Counted from the stretch's first letter, positions 35,143 through 44,547 are shown. The stretch is DNA of 64,000 nucleotides from Firmicutes bacterium HGW-Firmicutes-14 (GCA_002840275.1 PHAB01000012.1:48678-112677); one strand, 5' to 3'. Notes: generated from the letters alone by a model not told the origin. Made by a program: numbers and translations.

Positions 35143-35787
35143 ATGAACAAGGAGGAACTGTTTAAACAAGCTGCGCAATCGGTCGTTGATGCCAACCGTG
35201 ATGCAGCTGTTAAACTCGCAGAAAAAGCGATAGCTGAAGGCGTTGATCCAATGGATATGATCAACGGCGGATTTTCAGCGGGGATGTCCACTTGTGGTGA
35301 AATGTTTGACAGAGGCGAAATGTTTTTGCCAGAACTGATTGTAGCATCAGATGCCATGGTAGCAGCTATCAATGTGCTGGAGCAGGCCTTACCAGTAGAC
35401 CAGGTCAAAGAGAAAATTGGTATTGCAATTATCGGATCTATTGAAGGTGACGTGCATGACATTGGAAAGGGTATCGTTGCTACCATGTTAAGAGTCTATG
35501 GTTTCGAGGTTCATGACCTTGGCCGTGATGTACCTATCAAGACCTTTGTGGAAAAAGTCAGGGAAATAAATGCGAATATCGTTGGGTCATCGGCGTTGAT
35601 GACTACTACACAGGTTGGACAAAAAGCGCTGGAAGATGCTCTCAAAGCAGCCGGACTCCGTGACAAAGTAAAGACTATGGTGGGCGGGGCAGTTGTCACC
35701 CAGCGGTGGGCCAACAAAATCGGTTCCGACCTCTATGCAGAGAATGCAAATGACGCTGTAAAAAAACTAAAAGAACTATTAATTTAA
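35143..35787 (+). CDS. methylamine corrinoid protein (MtbC/MttC type), first copy
   Basis: This encodes 214 residues, starting after AAAGGAG. A helical cap (about 1-90) precedes the cobalamin domain with the cobalt-binding motif GDVHDIGKG. A closing GGAVVTQRWANKIGSD region completes it. Protein and spacing match the dimethylamine or trimethylamine corrinoid proteins of methanogens and acetogens. It is the first protein gene after pylT and is followed by a close paralogue and by mttB and mtbB. Which of the two corrinoid proteins serves which methyltransferase cannot be decided here. Confidence 0.9.
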   Translation: MNKEELFKQAAQSVVDANRDAAVKLAEKAIAEGVDPMDMINGGFSAGMSTCGEMFDRGEMFLPELIVASDAMVAAINVLEQALPVDQVKEKIGIAIIGSIEGDVHDIGKGIVATMLRVYGFEVHDLGRDVPIKTFVEKVREINANIVGSSALMTTTQVGQKALEDALKAAGLRDKVKTMVGGAVVTQRWANKIGSDLYAENANDAVKKLKELLI

Positions 35788-35893
35788 AATGAGCAAAGGG
35801 AGTTAACTACAGGATTTGGATAACCTTAAGGAGGTGAGTTTTCTCTATATATAGTCCGGTAAATTTTAATTAATTCTGGAGGTGATACAAAGG

Positions 35894-36535
35894 ATGAGTA
35901 AGGAAGCCATTATTAAAAGAGCAATTCAGGCAGTGGTGGACGGTGATGAAGAAGCCGCCGAACAAGTTGCCCGGGATACTATCGCAGAGGGCCTTAACCC
36001 GGTAGAAGTTATCAATGAGGGGCTTGCCTTAGGAATGACCCAGGTGGGAGATTTATTTAACAATGAGGAAATTTCTTTACCTTTTGTTATCGTTGCTGCA
36101 GACGCTATGATTAAAGCTATCGCTATCCTGGAACCTTACATTCCTGCAGAAAGCAAAGGAGAAAAGATAGGGACAGTAGTCATCGGGACGGTGGAAGGTG
36201 ACATCCATGACATTGGTAAAGGAATTGTAGCTACTATGTTAAAAGTATACGGTTTTGAAGTTTTTGACCTGGGCAGGGATGTACCAATCTCAGCGTTCAT
36301 AGACAAGGCCAAAGAAATCAATGCAGACTTAATTGCATCATCAACCCTGATGACAACAACACTGGTTGGACAGAGCGCTTTGCAGGAAGCTGTCATTCAA
36401 TCCGGAATCAAGGTGAAGACCATGATTGGAGGAGCTGCTGTGAATCAGCGCTGGTGTGATAAAATTGGTGCCGATGCTTATGGGGAAAACGCATCAGAGG
36501 CGACCCGGAAAGCCAAGGAACTAATGCTTGGTTAA
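35894..36535 (+). CDS. methylamine corrinoid protein (MtbC/MttC type), second copy
   Basis: This encodes about 213 residues. The ATG at 35894 is preferred because GGAGGTGAT stands at 35877-35885, while the GTG at 35882 lies inside it. The B12 motif is GDIHDIGKG and the C terminus GGAAVNQRWCDKIGAD, nearly the same as in the preceding gene. The two probably arose by tandem duplication and partner separately with MttB and MtbB. It lies 19 bases before mttB. Confidence 0.9.
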   Translation: MSKEAIIKRAIQAVVDGDEEAAEQVARDTIAEGLNPVEVINEGLALGMTQVGDLFNNEEISLPFVIVAADAMIKAIAILEPYIPAESKGEKIGTVVIGTVEGDIHDIGKGIVATMLKVYGFEVFDLGRDVPISAFIDKAKEINADLIASSTLMTTTLVGQSALQEAVIQSGIKVKTMIGGAAVNQRWCDKIGADAYGENASEATRKAKELMLG

Positions 36536-36554
36536 AAGGATAAAATTATGTTAA

Positions 36555-38036
36555 ATGGGGGTGACGGAATTGATTAGAAATTCGAAAGCCGGACAGAACC
36601 AATTGAGTGGTTTCTCTTTAAATATGTTTTCTGATGATGAGTTAAGAGACATCCATTCAGCTACTTTAGAGGTGCTGAATGATACCGGAATTTTAGTCAT
36701 GGATAAAGAAGCCCGGGATATCATGGCTAGTGCCGGTTGTATCGTAGAAGGGGACATAGTACGGATTCCATCTTACATTGTGGAAGAAACCATAAGATCT
36801 TGTCCCAGTAAGGTATTACTGGCTGGACGAAATCCTAAGTACGACATGATTTTAGAAGGCCGGCGGGTGGGGTTCACCAACTTCGCAGTTGGTGTAATGA
36901 TAGTAGATCCTTATACCGGAGAATTGCAGGAAACTACCAACGATTCAGTGGGCAAAACCGCTCTGATTTGTGATGCTATGGATCAAGTTGATATATTCTC
37001 CAGCGCCGTAGTAGGGCGGGATATGCCTGAGTACTCGCAGGATTTGCATGACAGCGTTGCTATGTTTACTAATACCAGCAAACACATTTCGCACGGGGAT
37101 CTGATTAGTGGGGAAAACACTAAGAGGTTCTTTAGGATGGCAGCCGAAATTGTTGGCGGTGAGGACGAATTAAGGAAAAGGCCTATTGTATCGACCATCA
37201 CATGTCCAGTTAGCCCGTTGCAGTTGAGTGATTTGTCCTGCCGGATTATAATCGAGTCTGCCCGGTGGGGGATTCCCTGTAATGTTCTTTCTATGGCCAT
37301 GTCCGGCGCTACTTCTCCAATTACTTTGGCGGGTACGTTGGTGACCCATAATGCTGAAGTTCTTGGAGGACTCGTTCTCTCTCAGGCAACCTGCAAGGGT
37401 GCACCCATCATATATGGGAGTTCAACCACCACATTTGACCTTACTTACGTAACTGCGCCGGTAGGGGCGCCCGAGCTGGGTATGACCAGCGCAGGTGTAG
37501 CCGCTCTGGCTGATTTGTACAACTTACCGAGTTATGTTGCCGGTGGGTAGGCTGACTCCAAGATATCTGATCACCAAACCGGCCATGAAAAGACCTTAAC
37601 AGCCCTCCTTCCAGCGTTGGCAGGTGCCAACCTGATATATGGGATGGGCATGCTGGAATTGGGTGTGACATGGAGTCACGCGCAATTGGTCATGGATAAT
37701 GAAATAGCCCGCATGATTAAACGGGTAGTGCAGGGCATTCCCGTTAATGATGACACACTGGCTGTTGATATTATCAAAAAGGTTGGTGTAGGTAATAACT
37801 TTTTGGGTGAGAAACATACTCGCCAGTTTATGGGAAGTGAACAATCAACAACAAAATTAATTGATCGCAGGATGCGCGGGACTTGGATGTCTCGCGGTGG
37901 CAAGGACATGACTCAGAATGCTAATGAAATTGCAATTAGCATTCTTGAAAACCACAAACCAGATCCATTGCCAGAATCAGTATTGAAGAAATTCAAAGAG
38001 ATTATTGCGGAAGCAGAAGAGCCTTTTAAAAAATAA
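36555..38036 (+). CDS. mttB: trimethylamine:corrinoid methyltransferase with in-frame TAG (pyrrolysine)
   Basis: The frame runs from ATG 36555 to TAA 38036, 493 residues, if the TAG at 37548-37550 is read as pyrrolysine 332. Homology does not stop at the TAG: LPSYVAGG precedes it and ADSKISDHQTGHEKTLTALL follows in the same frame, as in archaeal MttB, where pyrrolysine sits at residue 334. Other MttB marks include GSSTTTFDL, YGMGMLELG and QGIPVNDDTLAV. The enzyme moves a methyl group from trimethylamine to the corrinoid protein encoded just upstream. The context of pylT at 35005 and mtbB downstream supports readthrough. Without suppression a 331-residue fragment would result. Confidence 0.92.
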
Positions 38037-38071
38037 ATCTATTATAAACTATAAGTAGGAGGTGGACAGAC

Positions 38072-39472
38072 TTGAAAAAATATTTGACCAGAATGGGTGA
38101 TGGGTCTCGGGTTGAGATGACCAAAGAAGAATTGCTCCGGGATTTTGAACTGGGCAGCAAGGATGCTGCAGGGCGGGGCAAGATTCCCGAACTCACATCT
38201 GAAGATTATGATAAGCTTTTAGAGATATTTACTTCGCCATTCCGCATTGTTGCTGTTGAACCAGGTAATGAGATTGTCATGACTGATGATGCCGGCCAGA
38301 TGCGCTTAAATACGGATCAAATGAACAGCGGAATTAGTATTATGATTGACCCCACAGTTTCAAATATGGTACATGAACGCTGTTTCTGCTGTGATACCGT
38401 GACGCTGGGGCACGTAGATTATAGCTTTAAACCTATTAAGCCCATTGTTTCAACCTATCAGGTAATGTACGAAACCATGTCACAAAATTTAATTGCTCCG
38501 GTTTTCTTTGGGGCTATGCCTAACCTGGGCACTTATTACTATCCCGACGGACCATGTGGCAATCCTTCTGACCTATTTCAGGCCGGTAAATTGGATGAAG
38601 CCCGGAAAGCCCAGGAAGATGCCATGGAATTTGCAATCAAGGATGGCACTTTTATTGCTGAAAAGTTGGATGAGATTGGGTGTGACGGCTTCAACCTTGA
38701 TACTGTTGGGGCCGCCGGAGACGCTGATGTTTTGGCCAGTCTAAGGACAGTAGAATACATAAAGAAAAACACCAAACTTTCCGTGGAAGTTGGGATGGCC
38801 GGTGAATTTATTTTAGGAATGCACGGCGGTTTGGAGTACAAGGGGACCAGGCTTGCCGGCTTGTATCCACACCAGCAAGTAAAGCTTTTTGAAGAAGCCG
38901 GTTGTGACATCTTCGGACCGGTGGTTAACACAAACAGCGGCAAATCAATGCCTTGGAACATAGCCCGCGCGGTAACCTTTATAAAAGCCTGTTCAGAAGC
39001 AGCCAATATTCCAATACATCCAAACGTGGGCATGGGTGTTGGCGGGGTGCCGGTTTGCGAGGTTCCTCCTATCGACTGTGTTACAAGGGCGTCTAAGGCT
39101 ATAGCGGAGATCGCCAAAGCAGACGGGTTGTAGGTGGGTATTGGAGATCCTCTCGGGATGCCTATCGCTCACGTAATGGCTTCTGGTATGGGCGGCATCA
39201 GGACAGCCGGAGATCTGGTTGCCCGGATGCAGATGAAAGGAATGCGCCTTAAGGAAGCAAAAAAATATGTCGCGGAGCGCCTGAAAATTGACCCGATAGA
39301 CCTTGCTAATGAAGAGGTCATGAGGGAGATCAGAGAAGACTTGGATATCGGCATCATTACCGGAGTACCAGGGTGTGCTAAAGGTATGGATGCCAAGGTG
39401 CGAATTGCCAATCTGCTGGAAATAGAGATTAACTGTGTGGAAAAGATGAAGACGAAAACAGGTCTTATGTAG
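38072..39472 (+). CDS. mtbB: dimethylamine:corrinoid methyltransferase with in-frame TAG (pyrrolysine)
   Basis: The frame starts at TTG 38072 after GGAGGTGG and gives 466 residues if the TAG at 39131-39133 is read as pyrrolysine 354. IAKADGL precedes the TAG and [19 protein letters not shown] follows in frame. This matches archaeal MtbB, with pyrrolysine near 356 and length 467. Further MtbB marks are [16 protein letters not shown] and [12 protein letters not shown]. The terminal stop is TAG (39470-39472) followed at once by TGA, which would limit readthrough to one residue. The enzyme demethylates dimethylamine onto a corrinoid protein. It follows mttB by 35 bases. Confidence 0.92.
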
Positions 39473-39474
39473 TG

Positions 39475-39520
39475 AATCGTGGTTGGGTGAATTTGGAGGC
39501 AAATTCACCCAACCACGATT
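39475..39520. terminator. 20-bp perfect hairpin after mtbB
   Basis: A perfect 20-bp stem (39475-39494 with 39501-39520) with a six-base loop begins three bases after the mtbB stop. It is followed by an A-run rather than T on the plus strand. It may end the transcript or protect its 3' end. It marks the border of the methylamine unit. Confidence 0.6.
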
Positions 39521-39597
39521 CCAAGAAAAAAATTAAAAATAACCTAAGGCATAATGCTATTGAATTCTAGCTTACTTTTTTAGAGGAGGATTAAAAA

Positions 39598-40374
39598 GTG
39601 GGAAGATTAGACGGTAAGGTTGCTATGGTCACTGGCGGCGCTCTCGGAATTGGGGAAGGAACCTCATTGTTGTTTGCCAAAGAAGGCGCCAAAATTGTGG
39701 TTGCGGATATAGCTCAAGAGGCCGGTCAAAGGCTTGTGGAGCAAATCAGGGAAAATGGTGGCGACGCTTCATTTGTAAAACTTGACGTATCAAAAGAAGA
39801 CGAATGGAAAAAAGCTATGGAGCTGGTAATTAAGATTTACGGCAAGATAAACGTCGTAGTTAACAATGCCGGTGTTTCGTTAGGTAAGAACATTGAAGAA
39901 ACTACCCTGGAGGAATGGAATTGGTTAATGGGTATCAATGCTACCGGCGTTTTCCTTGGCACCAAATACGCTATCCAGCATATGAAGAACAACGGAGAAA
40001 ATTGCTCCATTATTAATCGGTCTTCCATAGATGGACAAGTTGCTGAAGCAGGTCTGTTTGCATATTGCGCGTCTAAGGGAGCTGTAACTAGCCTGACCAA
40101 GGCTGCCGCACTGCATTGCGGGGAGCAGCGCTACAAAATTAGGGTTAACTCTGTTCATCCTGCTTATGTACATACAGCATTAACTGAAAAAGAAGCTGAA
40201 GATTCCGGACTTACCAAAGAGGAATATTTTGCCAAAGTGGCGGCCTTGCACCCGATTGGCTACATTGGCAAGCCCATTGATATCGCTTACGCCGATGTAT
40301 ATCTGGCTTCTGATGAATCATTGTTTGTAACAGGAGCCGAATTAACCATAGATGGCGGTTGGACAGCACAATAA
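39598..40374 (+). CDS. short-chain dehydrogenase/reductase (copy 1 of a tandem set)
   Basis: This encodes 258 residues from a GTG start after AGAGGAGG. It is a classical SDR: TGGALGIGEG binds NAD(P), NNAG is present, and the catalytic Ser and Tyr-x-x-x-Lys lie in SSIDG and YCASK. It closely resembles the next gene (identical first residues GRLDGKVAMVTG), so the pair came from tandem duplication. The substrate is an alcohol or ketone that cannot be named. It stands between the methylamine genes and a solute symporter. Confidence 0.9.
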   Translation: MGRLDGKVAMVTGGALGIGEGTSLLFAKEGAKIVVADIAQEAGQRLVEQIRENGGDASFVKLDVSKEDEWKKAMELVIKIYGKINVVVNNAGVSLGKNIEETTLEEWNWLMGINATGVFLGTKYAIQHMKNNGENCSIINRSSIDGQVAEAGLFAYCASKGAVTSLTKAAALHCGEQRYKIRVNSVHPAYVHTALTEKEAEDSGLTKEEYFAKVAALHPIGYIGKPIDIAYADVYLASDESLFVTGAELTIDGGWTAQ

Positions 40375-40417
40375 TCAACTGGCTTTAAGTTCAATCAAAA
40401 GTAAGGAGTAGATAATA

Positions 40418-41197
40418 ATGGGAAGATTAGACGGTAAGGTTGCTATGGTTACAGGTGCTGCTATGGGATTAGGGGAAGAAACGTGTCGTGTCTTTGCTAA
40501 AGAAGGGGCTAAGGTCATGATCACTACTGGAAAATCTGTGCAAGCTGCCCAAATGGTTGTGGATGAAATTAGGAAAGACGGTGGTGACGCTGCATTTATA
40601 CAGCTTGACGTAAGAAAAGAGGAAGAGTGGCATCGGGCACTGGAACAAACTATTAGGACTTTTGGAAAAATCAATATTTTGGTTAATAATGCCGGCATTG
40701 CCATTGGTAAGAATGTTGAAGAAGCAACACTAGATAGCTGGAGCCTGGAGATGGATGTTATGGCAACCGGTGTATTCCTTGGTACTAAATATGCCATTAA
40801 ATATATGAAAGAAAATGGAGAAAACTGTTCTATTATCAATATTTCTTCGATGGAAGCGATAGCTGCCGAATCTATCTGGTTCTCATATTGTGCAGCTAAA
40901 GGAGCAGTTAGAACTTTAACCAAATCCGCTGCCCTGCATTGTGGGGGAAAACGATATAAGATTCGTGTTAATACGGTCTATCCAGGATATATCCACACTC
41001 CGATGAACGAAAAGGCAGCTAAAGACTTAGGCCTTTCTTTAGAGGAATACTATGGAGATGCATTAACCCGCCATCCTATCGGCTATATAGGTAAACCAAA
41101 AGATATTGCCTATGCCAATTTATTCTTAGCTTCTGATGAATCGTTGTTTATAACTGGAGCCGATTTATGCGTAGATGGCGGTTACACTGCACAATAA
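40418..41197 (+). CDS. short-chain dehydrogenase/reductase (copy 2 of a tandem set)
   Basis: This encodes 259 residues. The NAD(P) motif is TGAAMGLGEE, followed by NNAG, SSMEA and YCAAK. It is a clear paralogue of the gene 43 bases upstream, with matching ends (AKDIAYANLFLASDESLFITGADLCVDGG type). Both copies keep their catalytic residues, so each should be active, perhaps on different isomers of one substrate or successive steps (inference). Confidence 0.9.
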   Translation: MGRLDGKVAMVTGAAMGLGEETCRVFAKEGAKVMITTGKSVQAAQMVVDEIRKDGGDAAFIQLDVRKEEEWHRALEQTIRTFGKINILVNNAGIAIGKNVEEATLDSWSLEMDVMATGVFLGTKYAIKYMKENGENCSIINISSMEAIAAESIWFSYCAAKGAVRTLTKSAALHCGGKRYKIRVNTVYPGYIHTPMNEKAAKDLGLSLEEYYGDALTRHPIGYIGKPKDIAYANLFLASDESLFITGADLCVDGGYTAQ

Positions 41198-41273
41198 GAA
41201 CATCGGTGTGATAAAAGAAAAACTGCATTGGTGGGAAGGAGCATCTTCTCAATAAAAAACTGAGGTGTGAAAT

Positions 41274-42065
41274 ATGAGAAAGCTTGATGGCAAAACAGCA
41301 TTTGTTACAGGCGCCGCAATGGGAAACGGAGAGGGCGTCGCTCGGGTATTTGCAGAACATGGCGCACATGTTTTGTTGGTAGACATTTCTGACCGGGTAT
41401 TCGATACAGCCCAGGCCATTCAATCAAAGGGCTTAAGAGCCACGGGGTATAGAGCTGATGTTACAAAATTAGATGATGTTAAAAAAATTGTTGAGAATGC
41501 TTATAAAGAATTGGGGAAAATAGACATTCTTGTTAATAATGCCGGTGTCATCCAGTTGGTTAGTTTTCTTGAAATGAGTGATGCAGTAAGGGATTTTCAT
41601 TTTAACGTTAACATAAACGGTGTTTGGAACTGTGCCAAAGCGGTACTTCCTTACATGATTAAAAAAAAATATGGAAAGATTGTTAATCTATCCTCTGTAA
41701 CCGGTCCTATGGTTTGTGATGAAGGTGAAACCGCTTACGCAACTTCAAAAGCTGCAATCTGGGGGTTCACAAAGGCTCTTGCCAGAGAAGTTGCTAAATA
41801 TAGAATTACAGTAAATGCAATTTGCCCGGGATATATTTATACTCCTATGGTAGAAAAAATCGCCCAAGAATCAAATCCCGATAACCCGAGAACTGTAATT
41901 GAGGGGATTGCAGGCGGAGTTCCTTTAGGTAGATTGGGAACGATAAAGGAAGTCGGAGAAGTGGCTGCGTTCTTGGCTTCAGATGAATCAAGCTATATTA
42001 CGGGTACACATGTTGTGATTGATGGAGGTAGTACTTTGCCTGAAACTGTTTCTGTTGGAGTATAA
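41274..42065 (+). CDS. short-chain dehydrogenase/reductase (copy 3, more diverged)
   Basis: This encodes 263 residues, with TGAAMGNGEG, NNAG, SSVTG and YATSK motifs of a classical SDR. It is more distant from copies 1 and 2 and resembles 3-oxoacyl-ACP reductase/gluconate-5-dehydrogenase-like enzymes in the active site. It follows copy 2 by 76 bases and precedes the symporter. Its substrate is unknown. The three together suggest oxidation of a hydroxylated compound imported by the neighbouring transporter. Confidence 0.9.
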   Translation: MRKLDGKTAFVTGAAMGNGEGVARVFAEHGAHVLLVDISDRVFDTAQAIQSKGLRATGYRADVTKLDDVKKIVENAYKELGKIDILVNNAGVIQLVSFLEMSDAVRDFHFNVNINGVWNCAKAVLPYMIKKKYGKIVNLSSVTGPMVCDEGETAYATSKAAIWGFTKALAREVAKYRITVNAICPGYIYTPMVEKIAQESNPDNPRTVIEGIAGGVPLGRLGTIKEVGEVAAFLASDESSYITGTHVVIDGGSTLPETVSVGV

Positions 42066-42293
42066 AGATGGGGATAAGCATTCTGTTTCTTTCGAAAAGT
42101 TTAGCGATTCCTTGAAATCGTATCTACATAGGCTCATAAGGCAAGAGGTTAGTTGTGCACGGCTAGCTTTGTGCCTTACGCACAGTATCATAATAAATGG
42201 GGGAGAGTTTAATAGATAGTATCAGGTAAAGCCTTGTGCAAACAATCTCATCTAATTGTTGAGAGGCTAATTATATAAGGAAGGTGATATTGA

Positions 42294-43973
42294 ATGTCTA
42301 CAGAAGTTAGTTCAATATGGTACTGGTTAATTTTCTTAATCTATTGTGTTTTAGTTGTATACCTAGGATGGATTGCTTATAGAAAACAAAAAACCGCTAC
42401 TAGTGCGGAAGAAGAGCATAATGACTATTGGATCACCGGTCGTAAACAACCTGCGTACCTCGTAGGAATGTCCATAGCCTCTGGCTGGATGTTAATAGGT
42501 ATGATAACCTGGATGACATGGGCTACTTATGATCAAGGATTAACGGGGTCGTGGATGGTGGTAATACCTTGGACAATTGCACTGTTTATCTATATACCTA
42601 TGGTAGGTTATATAAGAAAGGTTAAAGCTATTTCTCAGTGTCAAATGCTGCACAACCGTTTTGGTTTACCAGCGCGTATATTATCTGCGCCTATAAATAT
42701 TTTCTCTTATACTCTATGGTCAGCTGCCGAGTTGTATGCAGCATCACTGATAATGGCACCCGCTTTGGGTTTATCGGTAAAATGGATGATTATTATATAT
42801 GCCATCCCGGTAGCAGCTTATATGTGGATGGGCGGCTTCCGATCGGTAGTAAATGCCAATGTACTTCAGTTTTTCATGGGTGCTGGAATTTTAGTTGCAG
42901 TAGCAATCGGCACGTACTTGACCGCACGGGGCATCGCAATAGGCCAAGATACAACTATTTGGGCTATGTTAAAGAATCAGGATATAGTCAATAGTATGGC
43001 TTACCCACTCAAAGAGGGTGCCACAGCAACAACATTTTTCGGTTTTGCGTCTGTTGCATTTCCCTTAATAATTTTTATAGCGCTGTTACCAGGGTGGTCA
43101 GCAGCCGAAGATTATTGGTTAAAGGCTCAATCTGCTATAAACACCAGGGAAGCGCGTAAAGGAACGTTATACAGTCTTATATACAATCTTGTCTTTATCG
43201 TTCTATGTGCTTCATTTGTTGGTTTAATGGGTATAATTATTTTCCCACCGGAACTTAAAGATGGTGTCCTCTCTTCCGCAGCTGCTTTAGGAGATACAGG
43301 TGGCTATAATGTAATTTCTGTTTATATCAATGAATATATGTCTCCGTGGCTAAAAGCCATATTAATATTTCTTCTCTCAGCTCACAGTATGTCCACTGTG
43401 GCCAATTACAGTAATGTTACTTCCATGAATTTATCATATGATATCCTGCAACCTTTAATATATCGGAAAAAGAAGTGGACTGACGAAAAGATCATGAAAT
43501 GGGCCCGTGGTATCACATTGGTCATTATTGGTGTGAATGTTTTAATTGCAATGCTATATGATAGTCCTATGATAGGGGCATCCCTAAATGATGCTTACTT
43601 CCTATCATCTGGTTTACTGACTGCTGGTGTAGCGATTATGGTTTTCTCGCTCTGGTGGAAGCGTGCCAATCTTACGGGTGTAATGGCAGGAGGTATATCT
43701 GGAACTCTGGCAACTATAATCTTTTTTATTTTAGAATACAAAGTGTGGAACTTTTCTTATACCATGCCGGTATGGGACTGGATATTTGGCAAAGGATCAA
43801 TGGCTAGCTCATATTTGGGTTATTGCGTAGTTGGGTTTGTTTTTGGCCTTGCAGGTTTGATTATTGGTACGTACTTGACTGAACCACCAACGAAGGAACA
43901 ACTGGAATCAATTTCAGATGTACCCATAGATGATACTGACGAATTTTTCGAAGGAGTTCGCCAGACATCTTAA
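42294..43973 (+). CDS. sodium:solute symporter (SSS) family transporter
   Basis: This encodes 559 residues with 12-13 membrane helices. The first part (WYWLIFLIYCVLVVYLGWIA) and the linker EHNDYWITGRKQPAYLVGMSIASGW match the SSS family, whose members import sugars, amino acids, choline or betaines with sodium. The gene follows three dehydrogenases and precedes the kinase/methyltransferase run, separated from it by a 620-base stretch of remnants. A quaternary amine or hydroxy compound is a reasonable substrate guess, but not proven. Confidence 0.88.
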   Translation: MSTEVSSIWYWLIFLIYCVLVVYLGWIAYRKQKTATSAEEEHNDYWITGRKQPAYLVGMSIASGWMLIGMITWMTWATYDQGLTGSWMVVIPWTIALFIYIPMVGYIRKVKAISQCQMLHNRFGLPARILSAPINIFSYTLWSAAELYAASLIMAPALGLSVKWMIIIYAIPVAAYMWMGGFRSVVNANVLQFFMGAGILVAVAIGTYLTARGIAIGQDTTIWAMLKNQDIVNSMAYPLKEGATATTFFGFASVAFPLIIFIALLPGWSAAEDYWLKAQSAINTREARKGTLYSLIYNLVFIVLCASFVGLMGIIIFPPELKDGVLSSAAALGDTGGYNVISVYINEYMSPWLKAILIFLLSAHSMSTVANYSNVTSMNLSYDILQPLIYRKKKWTDEKIMKWARGITLVIIGVNVLIAMLYDSPMIGASLNDAYFLSSGLLTAGVAIMVFSLWWKRANLTGVMAGGISGTLATIIFFILEYKVWNFSYTMPVWDWIFGKGSMASSYLGYCVVGFVFGLAGLIIGTYLTEPPTKEQLESISDVPIDDTDEFFEGVRQTS

Positions 43974-43989
43974 ATTAGAAAGTCTGTAA

Positions 43990-44400
43990 TTTGGAGAGAA
44001 AGAATGAAAAAATTTTAGGAACCAACAGTGGGCAACTATTGGTTATGGGGTGCAAGCGGCGATTATTATTGTGCCCCATACCAATATGCTTGCCTTTCCT
44101 GGCAGAGGGGAAGGAAACACATTACTACATCTTTTACAGGCCAGCATCATTTGGAGAGAATTATTAGTAAAGCATTAGCAAAACGTCCGCTTTCATTTAA
44201 TGAAATTTTGTGCCTTCTTTCTTTGAAGGATACGGAGGCCATCAGAGTAATGTTGGCTGCTAATTTGCCGCCATTATTAGTATGTTAAAATAGGTTGTCC
44301 TCCGGCCAAATATGAAAAAATTCGTCAATTAGCGATAAAGGGAAAAGGGGATTTTTCCTTTGTTGAAGTGGAAAGTAAATTTTCATGAAAAAAATTATTA
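43990..44400 (+). pseudogene. gene remnants, one resembling a radical-SAM N terminus
   Basis: This gap after the symporter holds broken coding pieces in more than one frame. The clearest (44145-44280) reads ERIISKALAKRPLSFNEILC, followed by LLSLKDTEAIRVM. That is the opening helix pair of BioB/HydE/PylB-type radical SAM proteins, but the frame stops before any CxxxCxxC cluster. A further piece near 44290-44385 reads IGCPPAKYEKIRQLAIKGKG and I do not recognise it. The rest up to 44525 is AT-rich and shows no gene. Confidence 0.35.
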
Positions 44401-44531
44401 CACTCTGCTTCGGTATTAAGAACAATTTAAACAGTCGAAGAAAAATAGTACAGTTGGTACGATGTCTTCTATTTCTTAAGAAATTCCCCGCATGCTTTAT
44501 CTAAACAATATATTGAGGTTGTATCTTTTTA

Positions 44532-44547
44532 TGGCATGAACTTTGCA
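44532..44547 (+). promoter_or_regulatory. sigma-54 promoter
   Basis: TGGCATGAACTTTGCA matches the -24/-12 consensus (TGGCAC-N5-TTGCW) at all but one key position, with GG and GC ten bases apart. It stands 50 bases before the kinase gene. A perfect 14-bp palindrome (ATTTCTTAAGAAAT, 44471-44484) just upstream could bind the activator encoded at 31366-32841. Confidence 0.82.

Noticed and set aside
37548..37616. The TAG in mttB as a nonsense mutation making a pseudogene
   Set aside because: The frame stays open and homologous on both sides, mtbB shows the same at its own pyrrolysine site, and a CTA-anticodon tRNA lies upstream.
38578..39117. 179-residue open frame antisense to mtbB
   Set aside because: It lies entirely within a conserved methyltransferase gene and shows no homology or start signal.
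42160..42175. GG-N10-GC pattern as a sigma-54 promoter for the symporter
   Set aside because: Only the spacing fits; the -24 and -12 boxes deviate at several key positions.
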